Below are positions 1 to 11,118 of a DNA stretch of 64,000 nucleotides, piece after piece. A program made the translations under genes and the position numbers. Origin of the DNA: Pyrenopolyporus hunteri. Taxonomy: Eukaryota > Ascomycota > Sordariomycetes > Xylariales > Hypoxylaceae. The stretch is from contig CADCXC010000046.1 in assembly GCA_902806595.1 (NCBI GenBank), positions 248,001 through 312,000 on the forward strand. The letters run 5' to 3'. The notes beneath the pieces were generated by a model that was not told the DNA's origin, did no database searches, and saw only the letters and a list, made by a program, of their open reading frames with translations. The stretch's first letter is position 1, and the number at the start of each line of letters is the position of its first letter.

Positions 1-56
1 GCCAAAAGGAATACCGGTAGCTTCGTACGCTTACTAACCGACTATTTTACCCTCAG

Positions 57-680
57 GCGAAACATGGAACCTCATGAAGATCGGCTATCAACTCAAGCAG
101 GTCCGCGAGCGATTATGTAAAGGTCTTGTTGACAAGGGAATACTGCGTACCGAGAAGCGCAACTTCCTGCTCTTTGACATGGCCACCCATCCCGTGGCCG
201 ACGGCGGCGCGAAAGACGAGATTCGACGGCGCGTTAGGAACGTCCTGACTCAACGTACCGTCGTCCTGCCGCCTTCCCAGTTTCTTCCCGAGAACCTCGA
301 GTTCCGTTACATCCGAACTATCTCCATGGTCTGCGCCGCGTACGCTGCTAACGTCTTGGAGAACGCCTTGAGCACTCTGGGCCACGAGGCTCGGGAGCGC
401 GCTTTTACACAGACGGACGAGTTACTCGCCGAGTACTCTCAGTGGCCGTTCGGGAGGAAGACGAGCTCGACCGGTATCGGAGCTAACCTACCGCAAGTCA
501 TATCCGAGGTGAGTCCTTTCCTCCTCTTGCTTCAGGGAGCTGTGCCCACCGTATAATCGATTCTATGCTAACTGTGATCGCTATCTTCAGGAGGTCAATA
601 ACGCCAAAGATAAGGAGCTTCAGCTCGAGGTCGTCGCCGCATGCTTGAGCGTCTTTACCCGTCTCGATTCGCTTCTATAA
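57..680 (+). CDS. VPS74: Vps74/GOLPH3 Golgi phosphoprotein (3' part)
   Basis: This is the C-terminal part of the PI4P-binding Golgi adaptor Vps74 (GOLPH3, GPP34 fold), which retains glycosyltransferases in the Golgi. The exon opens after an intron acceptor at 55-56, so the start codon lies outside the window. Exons are 57..508 and 591..680. The intron (509..590) has a GTGAGT donor and a TGCTAAC branch site. The spliced frame begins ETWNLMKIGYQLKQVRERL. It continues through GILRTEKRNFLLFDMATHP and ends AKDKELQLEVV...FTRLDSLL, all highly conserved in the family. It converges on the RPAP1 gene. Identification is secure; only the 5' end is missing. Confidence 0.95.
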
Positions 681-1353
681 ACGACGGGGTCCTCCCGTAT
701 TTACCCTTCTACTTTATACGAAACACGAACCACCTACACAGCCGGCTTCCGACCTCGTCAGGCCTCCATCCCCGCCTCTCTTTACGTAGCCCGATTTCTA
801 TTCGGCATTTTCCAAATGGTGTGGACACGGACGACAGCGATCTTCTGGTTTAGAATGGGGTGAGATTTTAGGAACATGCGCCATGAGGGATTATGGAGCC
901 AGACAGCGAAATGATATGAACGCAGAGTGAGGCACTCGGACGCGCCGCGACTAGTTAGGATTCAGACAGGAGTCCTGCGGGAACGGAGAGGGGAAAAAAA
1001 AGGGGGGGAGAGGTGAGCCAGAGAGAGCTACGGTACCAACAGGCAAGGAAAGGTTCATCATGTCAGTTTCTCCGCGGTATTGTGTTGATTGTAATAGTCT
1101 AAAAATCATGGATTTCTCTTTGCCTCTGGCGCTGGTCCGGTCCCCCCAGTTACGTCTTCTTGCCTCCAAGGACCGTTGGCCGTCGTCAGAATATCGTGAT
1201 GTACATCGTCTTTCACGTCACATAGACATCTTCGAATTTTACTTTATGACGCGCACTTCGAGTCTATTTTGTAGGAATCCTATCCTCGGCCGGCTTCAGG
1301 CTCTAATCGATACTTCCGTACCCATCAAACTCTCCATCCTCCCCCGCCGCCGT
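681..1353. other. intergenic, convergent 3' flanks
   Basis: This is the space between the 3' ends of the Vps74 and RPAP1 genes. It holds 3' untranslated sequence and an A/G-rich run near 985-1010. I see no coding frame with family features and no RNA gene. Confidence 0.5.
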
Positions 1354-2739
1354 TTACTTCCCCCTCCGTAGCCGCTCCTTCCACCCTCCCTTCTCAAACA
1401 GCCAAATAGCCTCTATCGCAAACGCCCTCGCGCTGCGGTGTCCCGCGCCCTCCTCCGTGCCCGCCTCCTCGTACAAGCTGCGCATCACGGCGCCGTCCTC
1501 GACGTCCGCCCAGATACCCTGCGCCACGGCGTCGTGCACGCCGCCGTACTCGCCGCGCCCGAGCCGGTACAGGATCCGCCCCAGCGTCTGGTACGCCACG
1601 CACCGCTGCCCGGGCACCGCGCTGCGGCACAGCCGCGCCAGCTCCCGCACCGTGTACCCGGCCGCCTCGGGCGCCTCGCCGTGGTGGTGCAGGCCCTTGG
1701 TCACGGGCACCGCGCGCGAGATCCGCGGCGGCAGCAGCAGGCCCCGGAAGTCGAAGCGCAGCGCGGACACGGGAAGGGAGTCCTGCCCCGGGTGGTACGG
1801 GCTGTCGTAGTCCGCGGGCGAGTTGGGCGTCGGCACGGGCGCCATCCACGCGAGCTTCGACGGGTCCGCGGGGAGGCTCGGGAAGTACTTCTCGTGCAGC
1901 TTTTGTAGGAAGTCCGGGTCGTGCGGGTCGAGGTCGGCGGGCTGCGGCGGGTGCGGCCAGTGCGGTTTGGAGGGCGCGGGGTCGGGCTCGGTGGTGGTGG
2001 TGGTGGTGGTGGTGGTGTGTTCTGAGGGTGCGGGGTTTGGTGTGGTGTCGTTGGGTATTGGTGCTTGTGATCGAGGTATTGGTTTGGTCTCGGACGATGT
2101 TTTTGTCTCTTCCGGTTCGTCTTCTACCGTGGCCCACCGCACTCGTTTGGGATCGGAGTTTCCGGTGGGTGTCGGTTCAGTTCGGTTCTCTTCCATGGGC
2201 TGGGTATTTGGTTGGCTAGCCGTATCCTCTATCCGTATTTCGGGAAGGTCTTGTGTCGGTTTTGTGTTTGAAGAGGAGGCGTCTCGAGATGTGGACTCGT
2301 GAAGATCAAAAGGTGACGGGCCGGTACGTTCGTCTAAGTTGGCGCGCTTAAGTAGCATTTCGAGTACGGACGGGTCTAGGCCGCTGAAAAGTTCCTTTCG
2401 AGCGGCTTCTATCTCTTCCGGCGACATCGATGCCAGCCGGTCATTATTCTCGCGATCTATGCTTTCCTGTTCGTTCAGTTTGAAATCTTCGATCGATGGT
2501 GGCGCTCGTTGCGCATTTCGATTTGGAGGAGAAAGCGGCTCTTTCGAGGACGTTGTGTACACCTTGGATATCTCTTCCTTCTCCGGCTTTGCGGCCTGTC
2601 GCTTCTGCTTAAAGGCCGAGACGCGTGCTCGCTTTTTGTGCTCGGGGAAACCGGTCGCGGTCGACTTGAGCTGAGGGAAGCTTGGGGCTTTCGGCGCCGT
2701 CACGTCCTTCTCCTGTATATCCGAGATGATGAAATCCAT
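1354..2739 (-). CDS. RBA50: RPAP1-like RNA polymerase II-associated protein (Rba50-type)
   Basis: This is an intronless 461-residue protein of the RPAP1/Rba50 family, factors that help assemble RNA polymerase II and link Rpb2/Rpb3. The N-terminal RPAP1 domain lies at about residues 80-140, with ASMSPEEIEAARKELFSGL and then LDPSVLEMLLKRANLDE. The C-terminal RPAP1 domain is at about 325-400, with LRFDFRGLLLPPR and GQRCVAYQTLGRILYRLG. The middle (about 140-300) is acidic, Pro/Ser/Thr-rich and probably disordered. It contains a run of nine threonines written by a GGT/ACC triplet repeat at about 1990-2016. The C-terminal third is markedly GC-rich. The start is the first Met of the frame and begins MDFIISDIQEKD. 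Confidence 0.9.
   Translation of the reverse strand: MDFIISDIQEKDVTAPKAPSFPQLKSTATGFPEHKKRARVSAFKQKRQAAKPEKEEISKVYTTSSKEPLSPPNRNAQRAPPSIEDFKLNEQESIDRENNDRLASMSPEEIEAARKELFSGLDPSVLEMLLKRANLDERTGPSPFDLHESTSRDASSSNTKPTQDLPEIRIEDTASQPNTQPMEENRTEPTPTGNSDPKRVRWATVEDEPEETKTSSETKPIPRSQAPIPNDTTPNPAPSEHTTTTTTTTTEPDPAPSKPHWPHPPQPADLDPHDPDFLQKLHEKYFPSLPADPSKLAWMAPVPTPNSPADYDSPYHPGQDSLPVSALRFDFRGLLLPPRISRAVPVTKGLHHHGEAPEAAGYTVRELARLCRSAVPGQRCVAYQTLGRILYRLGRGEYGGVHDAVAQGIWADVEDGAVMRSLYEEAGTEEGAGHRSARAFAIEAIWLFEKGGWKERLRRGK
1988..2016. repeat. (GGT)n triplet microsatellite inside RPAP1
   Basis: A run of about nine GGT triplets on the plus strand encodes polythreonine in RPAP1 on the minus strand. Its length should vary between strains, because triplet slippage keeps the frame. 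Confidence 0.85.
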
Positions 2740-5700
2740 GGTCGGCCCGGGATATATAATGAGAATCTGAAGACTTGAGGGCGGATATCTCGAAGTGTTT
2801 ATCGGCCCGTTCGAAAGAAAAGATATTACTAGGTAGGTAATGGCCTATATCGGGCTTTGTTACGATGAGAATCAATGAATTAATGGACGACCCTGGAATA
2901 ATAATAATTTTATTGGAAGGATTGACGTAACAGCCACTCGGCCCCTCTTAAGTCGGAACTGGGGCTTGTGGCTGGTACTGCTGCTAGCTGCATGGATTAT
3001 GCATTGCTAGCGCCCTCCCATTTGACTTTGAAAGTTCCAGAAGGAAGAAGCGCGGATAGGCCGCTTAACGGGCCAATAAGACGCTATCGGCCCGCGTTTC
3101 GCTGCAAATGGAACGGAAATTGGGCTGAAACTTAAAAAGGATACGTACTAGAAAAATACCAAAGAAATTCTAACACTAGGCCAATAAGTACTAATAGGTA
3201 CCATCCTTTGTTCTATGTTTTAAATATCAATAACCGCAGCTTGATCTACCGATTTTGACCCATTTCTAAGACAGCGATGATGCACAATTCGACTAGCGAC
3301 ATGTGCATCAACTTGAAAATGACTAATTTTTATGGGAGCGGAGTCACTGTCAGCGATAGCTACCTTATTCAAGAGAACGGTATAGGCTGACGGTTTCCAT
3401 TTCATATAGAACCTTAAATACGAACCAGACGAAATGCCAATAAACAGTATGTGCATAGGTATTCCAGAAATACTCCCTTATATGTATATTCCCTCTGTTC
3501 AACGTTTTAACTGCTACCCCACCTGAAGCTGTGTCACATATATAGATAGGAGGTAAGTACCGACAGTACCTGTTTAATGAACGATGCATGCATGCTTGGG
3601 TATTGAATGCTGATCATCTTTCAAATCTACCCCCAGCCTAGGTGTGAAAGGAAACTATTGATCACCACCTAGCATATGGATAAACTATATACCTATATAG
3701 GGTCGCGATCAAAAAGAAAAGTCCTTAGATGCAGTGTTGCGCGGGTCTCTTTATAGAATAGTTAAAGACTAATAATAGGCATGATACATCCTATCTTTAA
3801 ATTCTTTCCTTTCTCCCATATCTTACTAAGCAGCAGCTCATTGCATTGCATTGCTCGCGACCTGATAGGCCCCGGTCATTGTCGCGGCTATCTTGCGTTA
3901 ACCCTTCAGAGTGGGTCCGGTGAGACATTATGATTATGAAACGGGGGTACGTACCCCGCGGTATCTCACCCGTACGACAGTTCGGCGGAGAGACTGGAGG
4001 CTCAAGCTGCATGAAATTGAGCAGTTCCCCACCCTGCGCTGCCTTTTTTAAGTTTGCCGACCGCTCGGCTCATCCAACCCGGGCCCTACCTATTTAAGAA
4101 AAGTACACACCTGCAGCTGTACCTGACCGCATACATATATCCTAAAAGCTGGTACTTACCTACCACCTACATTGTCTCGAGCGAGCGCGCGACCTCTCAT
4201 AGGTATCTAATCGTCGCAGGTGATACCTTACCTCCGCGCTCGACCATTTATTACCCGTCCCCCTACCTACGTCTTAATATTGGCTTTCGCTATGCACATC
4301 TCAGCCGATAGGGCCCACACCTTACTTACCGCAACGGGTAATTTAGTACAGTATCCTACCCAGTGCTAACAAACGAATTTGTTGTACGTATACTTGCGTC
4401 GTACATAAATCCATGTGCCCAGCCCCATGTGGAATCAGGTCTCAACTGCTATGTACCTGTCATATCGTACCCGGCGGTCAGAAATGTGTGGCGCTTCTGA
4501 ACTGACAGGCTTATTCCAGGTTATAAGGTGTAAGTACTGATGTATACTCTACATGCCTGATTGCTAGGTTACCTCCATGGCTATGCGATCCGATCCTTCG
4601 CTATATGTACTTCGGTCCTCGTTCTAATTACCCTTTCTAGGGAAGGTTCCAGTTGTAACCGTAGGCTCCTTGGCGGGCTCATTTTTCTCATTTTATGTAT
4701 TTTTGTATTTACTTATTTACCTACTCGCCTACCTGGTATGTATCATAAACACGCACTAAAGGCCGAACCTAGGGCCACTTCGTCACTGGCAAAGTGTCAT
4801 ACGCCCCTCCCTGTTTCCCTTTTTTGCCCTTTCTTACTTCTAGTTTCTAGCATTATCCCCTATACCCTTTTCCCCTTTCGGTACTTAGGTAGATATACAA
4901 TTATCAGGCCCCATCGTCATCCCCCCTCAAGCTCAGGCCAAGTCACCCACCACCACCCCCGTCGGATGACATTTCGCGATCTGATGCCTCTGCGCCTAAT
5001 AGTTACTTTGATACTGTACGTACTCGAATACTTTCTCGTCCTGTTTTCTTCCTTCCCCCGATAGCCCATCGCCCATAGCCCGTAGCCCGTAGCCCATAAG
5101 TCACGGTTCCCCTTGAATTCCCTAGCTGTTCCAATGACACCCCCAGGCTTACCTATTAGTTCCGATCTCTAATTCGATTTTTTTAATAATAAAATTTCCC
5201 ACGCAACTTTCATTTCTAGCTAGCCAGCAGGGCCCCGATTTTTCTCGCCTTGTTGGAGAATAATTCCCAATTCAAAAAAATAGTAGCCATCCCCATCCCT
5301 CCCGCAATCTTCTAAAACTCACAATTCTTCCTCCTTTTCCCCTACTTTTTCTTCGCAACAAAGATGAGGCCTCTGGGATAATTCCATCCAAACCCATCAC
5401 TTTATCGCGACTTTTCATTCTCATTTTTACGTCATCCTGTGCACCAAATTCCGGTGCATACTTTCCGACAGATTTGAGGGTCATCTGCCTCTGTAATTAC
5501 GGCATTTTCCTTGGTCAAAGTTCCGGTTTGCCGAGCTGCTTGCGCAACCTTCTCCGCGATCCTCGTGAAGTTATTCAGACCTGGACTTTAGCTTCCCAGG
5601 CGCACCGACCACACGATTTCAAGGTCACGTTACCCAATACGCTAGCCGTGTACTTCCGTACAAAATCGTACGTACTCCGGTACCACACAAGGCCCACTGA

Positions 5701-6205
5701 GATTTCACCATCCGAATCTTTTTTAGGCCAATAGCCATTCGCCCGCAGCCACTCTCGCGTACCTGCTTACACTCTAGTTGTAGCTGAACCGCTAAACCCA
5801 CGTGCACTCGTTCAATTAGCGCTCCAAGCACTGTAACTCTTCGCAGCACTTGTCGCGAAATTGGTGAGGAGCACTATTTTATTGGCCAATCCGCGTTCAC
5901 CCAAACCAACCTTCAAGAAGCTCACTTATCTCTACTTGCACGTTGTTATTAAGCATCACAATTTCTCTATTCACAATCACAACTTCAACTTCAACTTCAC
6001 TCTCCAATCCCCGCTTCCAATCCCGCACCAAAAGACATAAACCACCTAGAGATATCTTATTAGCCCCCGTTAACCACGACGTATAGAGGAAATCTTGGTA
6101 TCGCGGAATTGGCACTCCGAGCCAGGGGGGTTTTATTGAGCGAGTCTCAATCAGTAGTTCGTGTCGTTACGTCGGTAGTTATTAACGACTTGGGAGTCTC
6201 TCGGT
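2740..6205. other. long divergent intergenic region RPAP1/HPC2
   Basis: This is about 3.5 kb between two housekeeping genes transcribed away from each other, and it must hold both promoters. Composition alternates between AT-rich patches (about 3140-3800) and pyrimidine-rich patches (about 4700-5060 and 5270-5350). Short open frames here have no recognisable domain and no matching intron signals. A short tandem array of TAGCCC-type units lies at 5060-5098. I see no RNA gene or transposon. Confidence 0.5.
5060..5098. repeat. short tandem TAGCCC(A/G) array
   Basis: Imperfect 9-10-base units of the type ATAGCCCAT, GCCCATAGCCC and GTAGCCC are repeated about five times. It is intergenic, upstream of HPC2. 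It is probably a simple slippage repeat. Confidence 0.7.
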
Positions 6206-8239
6206 ATGGCTGCGGGTTCCAGTAACGCTCCGGGCCGATTTAGTTCCTCGCCCGAGCTATCAGATCCCCCTTCCATGCTATCAGCACCTGTGTCGCCGAC
6301 TGGCTATAATAAAACAAAAAATGGTGGAGAACTAGACGAGATCGTAGTGGACCCTACCACCATCAGGTACGATGGATCCGGCCAACCTATGTTGACCAAG
6401 GACGGACTGCCTCGGAGGAAGCCTGGCCCGAAGCCAGGCACCAGAATCAACAAACGACACAGTGCCAACCCCGAAGAAGGGACCGAGAAGGCGAAGCGGG
6501 TTCGAAAGCAGAAGGACCCTAACGCTCCTACCACGTCGAGGAGGCGTAAGGGCGTGTCTCTCGACGGTGAAGCGGCCGAGTCGAGGTCACGCGCTGCTAG
6601 TGTCGGCGCCGGTACGAGTGCCGGGGCTGCTACAGCAACACGGCAAACCAAGATTACCGAGATGGCCACCACGCAGAGTAGGGTAGAATCCATTCCACAG
6701 AGGGAAGCGAAGCGCGAGGGTATGCCCGGCTCTATGTCCAGTATTTTGAACGCCGACCCCGAGCCACAGCAATTCTCTCGCCAGCAGCCACAGTCGTCGC
6801 CGCAACAGCAGCAACCTGCGCGTCCGAGCGCCCCGTCAAGAACTAGTGGCACCAATTACGACCCTATTCGCTCCTCCAACTATGACCCCATAAGAGAGAC
6901 TATGGTTACTCATAGTTATCCCAACCCGATAGGAGGCTCACCTCGCGGACCCACTAATTCCAACATCATCAATCGCGCGAGCGCATCTCCCTCCATCGCC
7001 AGTCTCGTAGATCCACCTGTACCAAACATCATTTCCCCAGTTCCGTCGCACGCATCTTTCGCACAGGGCACCCAACAAAATCAATCACATTCCCAGTCCC
7101 AACCACGAATTCACAAGGAGTCTAACTCAATGCCGGAATCACCTAATCCCTTCCGCAAGGAATTCGTGGCTCCGCCAGCACCGAAACCACCCGCAATGGA
7201 GCCTAAGGAAGCCAAAGAGGCTAAGGAATCGAAGGAGGCCAAAAAGTTCGGCCCCCCTCTTGCACATGGGGCTGTCTCGAAGATTGAGATTCGGCCAGCT
7301 TCTATCACTACAATAGGTGCAGCTGGCCCAAAGAAAACTACACCAAAGAACCATAGCACGGCATCGTCCTCGCCTCACGTCAACGCCACCAAAGATGCCC
7401 TCGCACCCCTTCCCGCTGGGCCTGAGCGTTCTATCCTAGACTTTGGCAAAGCCGAACCGGGCTCCGAGTTTGTCGCTCCGTCAATCGTCCTAGACATTCC
7501 TTTAAACGGAGAAACGAACAAATATATTAATTTCATGCGAATGGCCGAGGATCAGTATGGTTGGGACGCCCTTCATCCGCGCCAGGCCGAGATCAAAGCG
7601 CGCAAGGCGCGTATTGCCGCTGCGTCTGCTGCGTTGGCGCAAAACGATTCCAGCCGCGAGGGCGACGAGATGTCAGTCGACGAATCGGACAACGATGACT
7701 CGAACGTCGAGATGGGTGGCACGAGTGGACCGGATAAGGCTACCGATGGCAAGCCCGTCAAGAAAAAGCGACATTTCAAAGAAGATGAATACGACAAAGA
7801 CGACGACTTTGTCGATGATTCCGAACTGCTTTGGGAGGAACAAGCAGCTGCTAGCAGGGACGGCTTCTTCGTCTACTCCGGTCCCTTAGTGCCGGAAGTT
7901 GAGAAGCCTGAAGCTGGACGGTATGTTACATCACCTATTCGTAATGATTCAAATATGCTAATTCAATGCAGTGGCGATGGTCAGCCGAAGCGAGGACGCG
8001 GCTCGCGCGGCGGTCGTGGTGCCAATCGCGGGGCCACTAGTGGCACAGGAAGAGGCCGGGGAGGCGGTCCCGGTTCACGTGGAGGAGTGGTACGAAAACC
8101 ACGAATGACGAAAGCCGACAAGGCTCAAATGGACCGTGAAAAAGCAGAACGCGAAGCTGCTTTTCTAAAGTCAACGAACGGCAGCGGCGGATCTTACAAC
8201 GTCCTGCATCCCGGCAGCCCCCAATTTGCGGGCTTGTAG
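6206..8239 (+). CDS. HPC2: HPC2-like subunit of the HIR histone chaperone (ubinuclein family)
   Basis: HPC2/ubinuclein binds histone H3.3/H4 within the HIR complex for replication-independent nucleosome assembly in the nucleus. An AT-hook-like RRKPGPKPGTR lies near residue 70. A Ser/Pro/Gln-rich region with a polyQ stretch follows near 197-205. SEFVAPSIVLDIPLNGETN is near 420. The HPC2-related (HRD) domain is near 518-560, with KKKRHFKEDEYDKDDDFVDDSE and then GFFVYSGPL. A 51-nt intron at 7921..7971 (GTATGT donor, TGCTAAT branch, GCAG acceptor) separates the HRD from an RGG/GRG-rich basic tail. Exons are 6206..7920 and 7972..8239, giving 660 residues. The intron is a multiple of three and stop-free, so its retention would add 17 residues without a frameshift. 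Confidence 0.9.
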   Translation: MAAGSSNAPGRFSSSPELSDPPSMLSAPVSPTGYNKTKNGGELDEIVVDPTTIRYDGSGQPMLTKDGLPRRKPGPKPGTRINKRHSANPEEGTEKAKRVRKQKDPNAPTTSRRRKGVSLDGEAAESRSRAASVGAGTSAGAATATRQTKITEMATTQSRVESIPQREAKREGMPGSMSSILNADPEPQQFSRQQPQSSPQQQQPARPSAPSRTSGTNYDPIRSSNYDPIRETMVTHSYPNPIGGSPRGPTNSNIINRASASPSIASLVDPPVPNIISPVPSHASFAQGTQQNQSHSQSQPRIHKESNSMPESPNPFRKEFVAPPAPKPPAMEPKEAKEAKESKEAKKFGPPLAHGAVSKIEIRPASITTIGAAGPKKTTPKNHSTASSSPHVNATKDALAPLPAGPERSILDFGKAEPGSEFVAPSIVLDIPLNGETNKYINFMRMAEDQYGWDALHPRQAEIKARKARIAAASAALAQNDSSREGDEMSVDESDNDDSNVEMGGTSGPDKATDGKPVKKKRHFKEDEYDKDDDFVDDSELLWEEQAAASRDGFFVYSGPLVPEVEKPEAGRYVTSPIRNDSNMLIQCSGDGQPKRGRGSRGGRGANRGATSGTGRGRGGGPGSRGGVVRKPRMTKADKAQMDREKAEREAAFLKSTNGSGGSYNVLHPGSPQFAGL

Positions 8240-9052
8240 ACCATGCCCAAGCCATTCGGGCCGGAGGAGAAGTCGGTGTCAGGTACTTGGGGTATGTAAT
8301 ACAGAATACATACAAGGACACCAATGTTATGATCGCCAGCAAAAAGGGCACGGTGACATTAGAAGGACTTACCTGGAGGAGCAATACTGAAGCCATGGTC
8401 TGTTTTGATACCACGGCGTTTCCAATGCGTGTCAAGGGCGGGCGGTTAGAGTGTTCGGCGTGCACACGGTGACTTCGGTTGGGTTGGGCGGCTAGACTTG
8501 CTTTCGAACGCTAGAAAAGCATGCATCATAATCATACGAATTAGTGCCATTACAACACGAAGGTTGAATTTTAAGAATCTGCGCCTTGAATGCTTAACGT
8601 GACGATATCCTTGTATGATAATTGAAATATTGACACGACATGTAAGAAAAGACGTCCATCTCCTGAGAGTCGGGCTCAGCCGGCTAAGTCTAGGTGATTG
8701 GCCCAATCTAAGATGCCCCCACCAGGTTCGTCTAGGACGGAAGCCCGCGGCACGCAGAGGGTGGACTCCAGTTCTTGAGACGCGTGTGATAGCCTGCCTC
8801 TCCATCTCCTGGCTTATGGAAGGCTAGTATGGAGAATTACTTCCTTTTACGGCCATTCTATCATTGGCTATATATAGATTCCGCTAAAACTAAGAGGTAT
8901 TTATAAGATCCGCGTCTCTCTCTCGCTTGCTTCTCCCTGCCCCTTTTCTCCTTTTTTCCCCTCCCACATTATTTTTGCTCATCCTATCCCTTTACCTACT
9001 TATTACCAATTGGTAGTGATTCAATTTTTCACGGCAGACGATTATTAGCAAA
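8240..9052. other. intergenic HPC2 3' flank / SDR promoter
   Basis: This holds the HPC2 3' flank and the promoter of the downstream SDR. The 62-codon open frame right after HPC2 has no family features. The only clear structure is the TATA-like box and pyrimidine tract listed separately. Confidence 0.5.
8869..8999 (+). promoter_or_regulatory. TATA-like box and CT-rich initiation tract of the SDR gene
   Basis: TATATATA at 8869-8876 is followed by a strongly pyrimidine-rich stretch from about 8907 to 8999. This layout is common just before transcription starts in filamentous fungi. It ends about 50 bases before the ATG at 9053. Assignment is from pattern only. Confidence 0.4.
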
Positions 9053-10555
9053 ATGGCCTCTCCTCACCCCCTTTCCGCCTCTTCATTATTTTCCCTGAAG
9101 GGCTGGGTTACCGTCGGTTCGTTCCCACCCCTTTTCGTTATTTCCCCTCATTTACTGACCTTTTCCTGAAGTGACGGGTGGGGGGACCGGCGTTGGGTTA
9201 AGTAAGTCCCTGACTCCCAATAACTCACCCCTATGATTCCCATCTAGCCTTTCAAGCGTCTCATACCCGCGGTACTAGTGATTGCCCAAACCCTGGCCGC
9301 CAACGGAGCCAAGGTCTACATTACCGGCCGCCGCGCGGACGTCCTAGAGACGAGCGCGCGTATCCACGGTTCGCCGGAGAAACTCGGGCTCCTCGGAGGC
9401 AGTATCGTGCCTATTGTGATGGACATCACGTCGAAGGATAGCATTAGGAGCGTAGTCGCCGAGATTACGCAAAAAGATGGATTCGTCAACGTGTTAGTCC
9501 TGCGCCCCCTTTCCCAATTATCACGATCTCGCGACTACGGATTCCGAACTCTAATGCTTGCTTCTCCCCAGTCTCGTTAACAATGCCGGTATATATGGCG
9601 GACGGCCTAACGGGAGGCCCTCAGATGGGCCTGAGGCCTTTGGGGAAGCTTTGCTAGCCGAAAGTAATGAGGACATTTGGCAGAAATGTACGAGAGAAAG
9701 CTGCGCTCTTTACCATCATAGTACTACGTCTTACCTTCTAACTATTGTGTAGTGTTCAACGTCAACTGCACCTCGCATTACTTCGTCACGGCCGCGTTTC
9801 TCCCCCTTCTGGCCAAATCCGTGTCCGGCCCGACGGGGAAAATAGGCAGTGTGATAAACAACAGCTCGGTGGCCTCGATCTTGCGAATGTTAGTATAATA
9901 ATTCTGATAACTAAAGCAAGAGGAGTAATGGGGGTTCTTCATATTGACAGCACTGACGTGCTCCAGGTCGCAAAATTGCCAGTTCTCGTACAACGTAAGT
10001 TCAAATCCCTACTAACTCTTTTCTTATTACTCCTGAACGTATCTAACGGCTACAGGTCACGAAAGGCGCTTTCACCCATCTGACGCGCCAGATGGCGTAC
10101 GAGCTCAGCCACGAGAAGATCAATATTCGCGTAAACTGCCTCGCGCTGGGTAAGTACCTACCTAATCGCACACCTCCTTGTCCCTTTCACTCGGTAATTA
10201 AACGGAATGGAGCTGACGGGATTAGGGTACTTCCCGTCCGAAATGACGACCGGAGCGTCCAACAACGAGAACGAGAGTACATCTGTGGACGAAGAGTTCG
10301 CGCTCTTCATGAAGGGTATGGGCGCTGACAAAGTTAAACGCATGGGAAAGCCGCAGGAAGTTGCAAGTGTAAGTTGCGTAATTTCTTATTTTTATTATCT
10401 ACATTTCCCGGCCGTGTTTCTGCATTGGGAATTGCTGACTTATTGCTCCGCTGGTTTCATAGGCCGTTCTTATGCTCGCCACGAACGACTTCGTGTGGGG
10501 AACTCTGACGCTTGTTGACGGGGGCATGGCCTTGACTGTCCCTGGGAATGTATGA
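9053..10555 (+). CDS. short-chain dehydrogenase/reductase (classical SDR)
   Basis: This is an NAD(P)-dependent oxidoreductase of the classical SDR type; the substrate is unknown. Nine exons give 305 residues: 9053..9116, 9172..9201, 9279..9492, 9572..9687, 9753..9888, 9967..9994, 10056..10149, 10226..10368 and 10463..10555. The joined protein shows the cofactor motif TGGGTGVG, then VYITGRR and VNNAG. The serine region is INNSSVAS and the catalytic motif is YNVTK. A typical C-terminal strand, WGTLTLVDGGMAL, follows. All junctions are GT-AG and keep frame. The first donor (GTTCGT) is weak but is needed to build the Rossmann motif. With eight introns in 918 coding bases it is the most intron-dense gene here. 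It resembles the SDR at 38838..39889. It could be a 3-oxoacyl-reductase-like enzyme. Confidence 0.85.
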
Positions 10556-11118
10556 GAAGCTAGTCACGTAGATTATGTTGGGGTGTTTCAGCCGTAAAAG
10601 GAGTGTGACCTATATTCAGGCGGAGGCAAGTCAACGAGCGTCGAGCCGAGTCTCAAAAATCATAACCCTTCGAGGTAGGTACCTATATATTAGTTCACTC
10701 GGTTAGTAGTAGTATTATAGGAGCCTTTATTAAAGAGGAAACAATAACTATGGTCTACGGGTTTTAAAACTGTTTACGTGAAATTACAGTAACTTAGCAA
10801 GGTGAGCTTTTCTTATTCATTTTCATTGCCCTCTACTGTTAAGTCCAGTTCAATGAATTCGCAAATTTCGAGTACATAAGATAAGTGTTCAAAAGAATTA
10901 TCACTTTTAGTCTATTCCATAGTATAATACGTACATAAGGCCAATCTAACAAATGGAAATTTGGTACTTAGTTCGGTTATGGGAAGCCAGTCGAAACCGG
11001 CGGTTAGATCTTGGAGCTTGGGCAATATCCAGATCCAACATCATAAGGCTAGCCAATATGCTCGTAAACAAGTTGAAAGACGGAAATCGCCTGTCTTTTT
11101 AACAGGTAGGGCACCTGT
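10556..11118. other. intergenic, convergent SDR/mannanase
   Basis: This AT-rich 3' flanking DNA contains one CCTA/TAGG-type palindromic motif (GGTAGGTACCTA at about 10673-10684). I see nothing else. Confidence 0.5.

Noticed and set aside
1394..2137. 247-codon Arg/Ala-rich minus-strand frame
   Set aside because: It is an alternative frame inside GC-rich RPAP1 with low-complexity composition and no family features.
4561..5064. 167-codon plus-strand frame with hydrophobic stretches
   Set aside because: Pyrimidine-rich intergenic DNA reads as Leu/Pro/Phe. There is no domain and no splice or promoter context.
6304..6855. 183-codon minus-strand frame opposite HPC2
   Set aside because: Antisense shadow of the HPC2 coding sequence, no domain.
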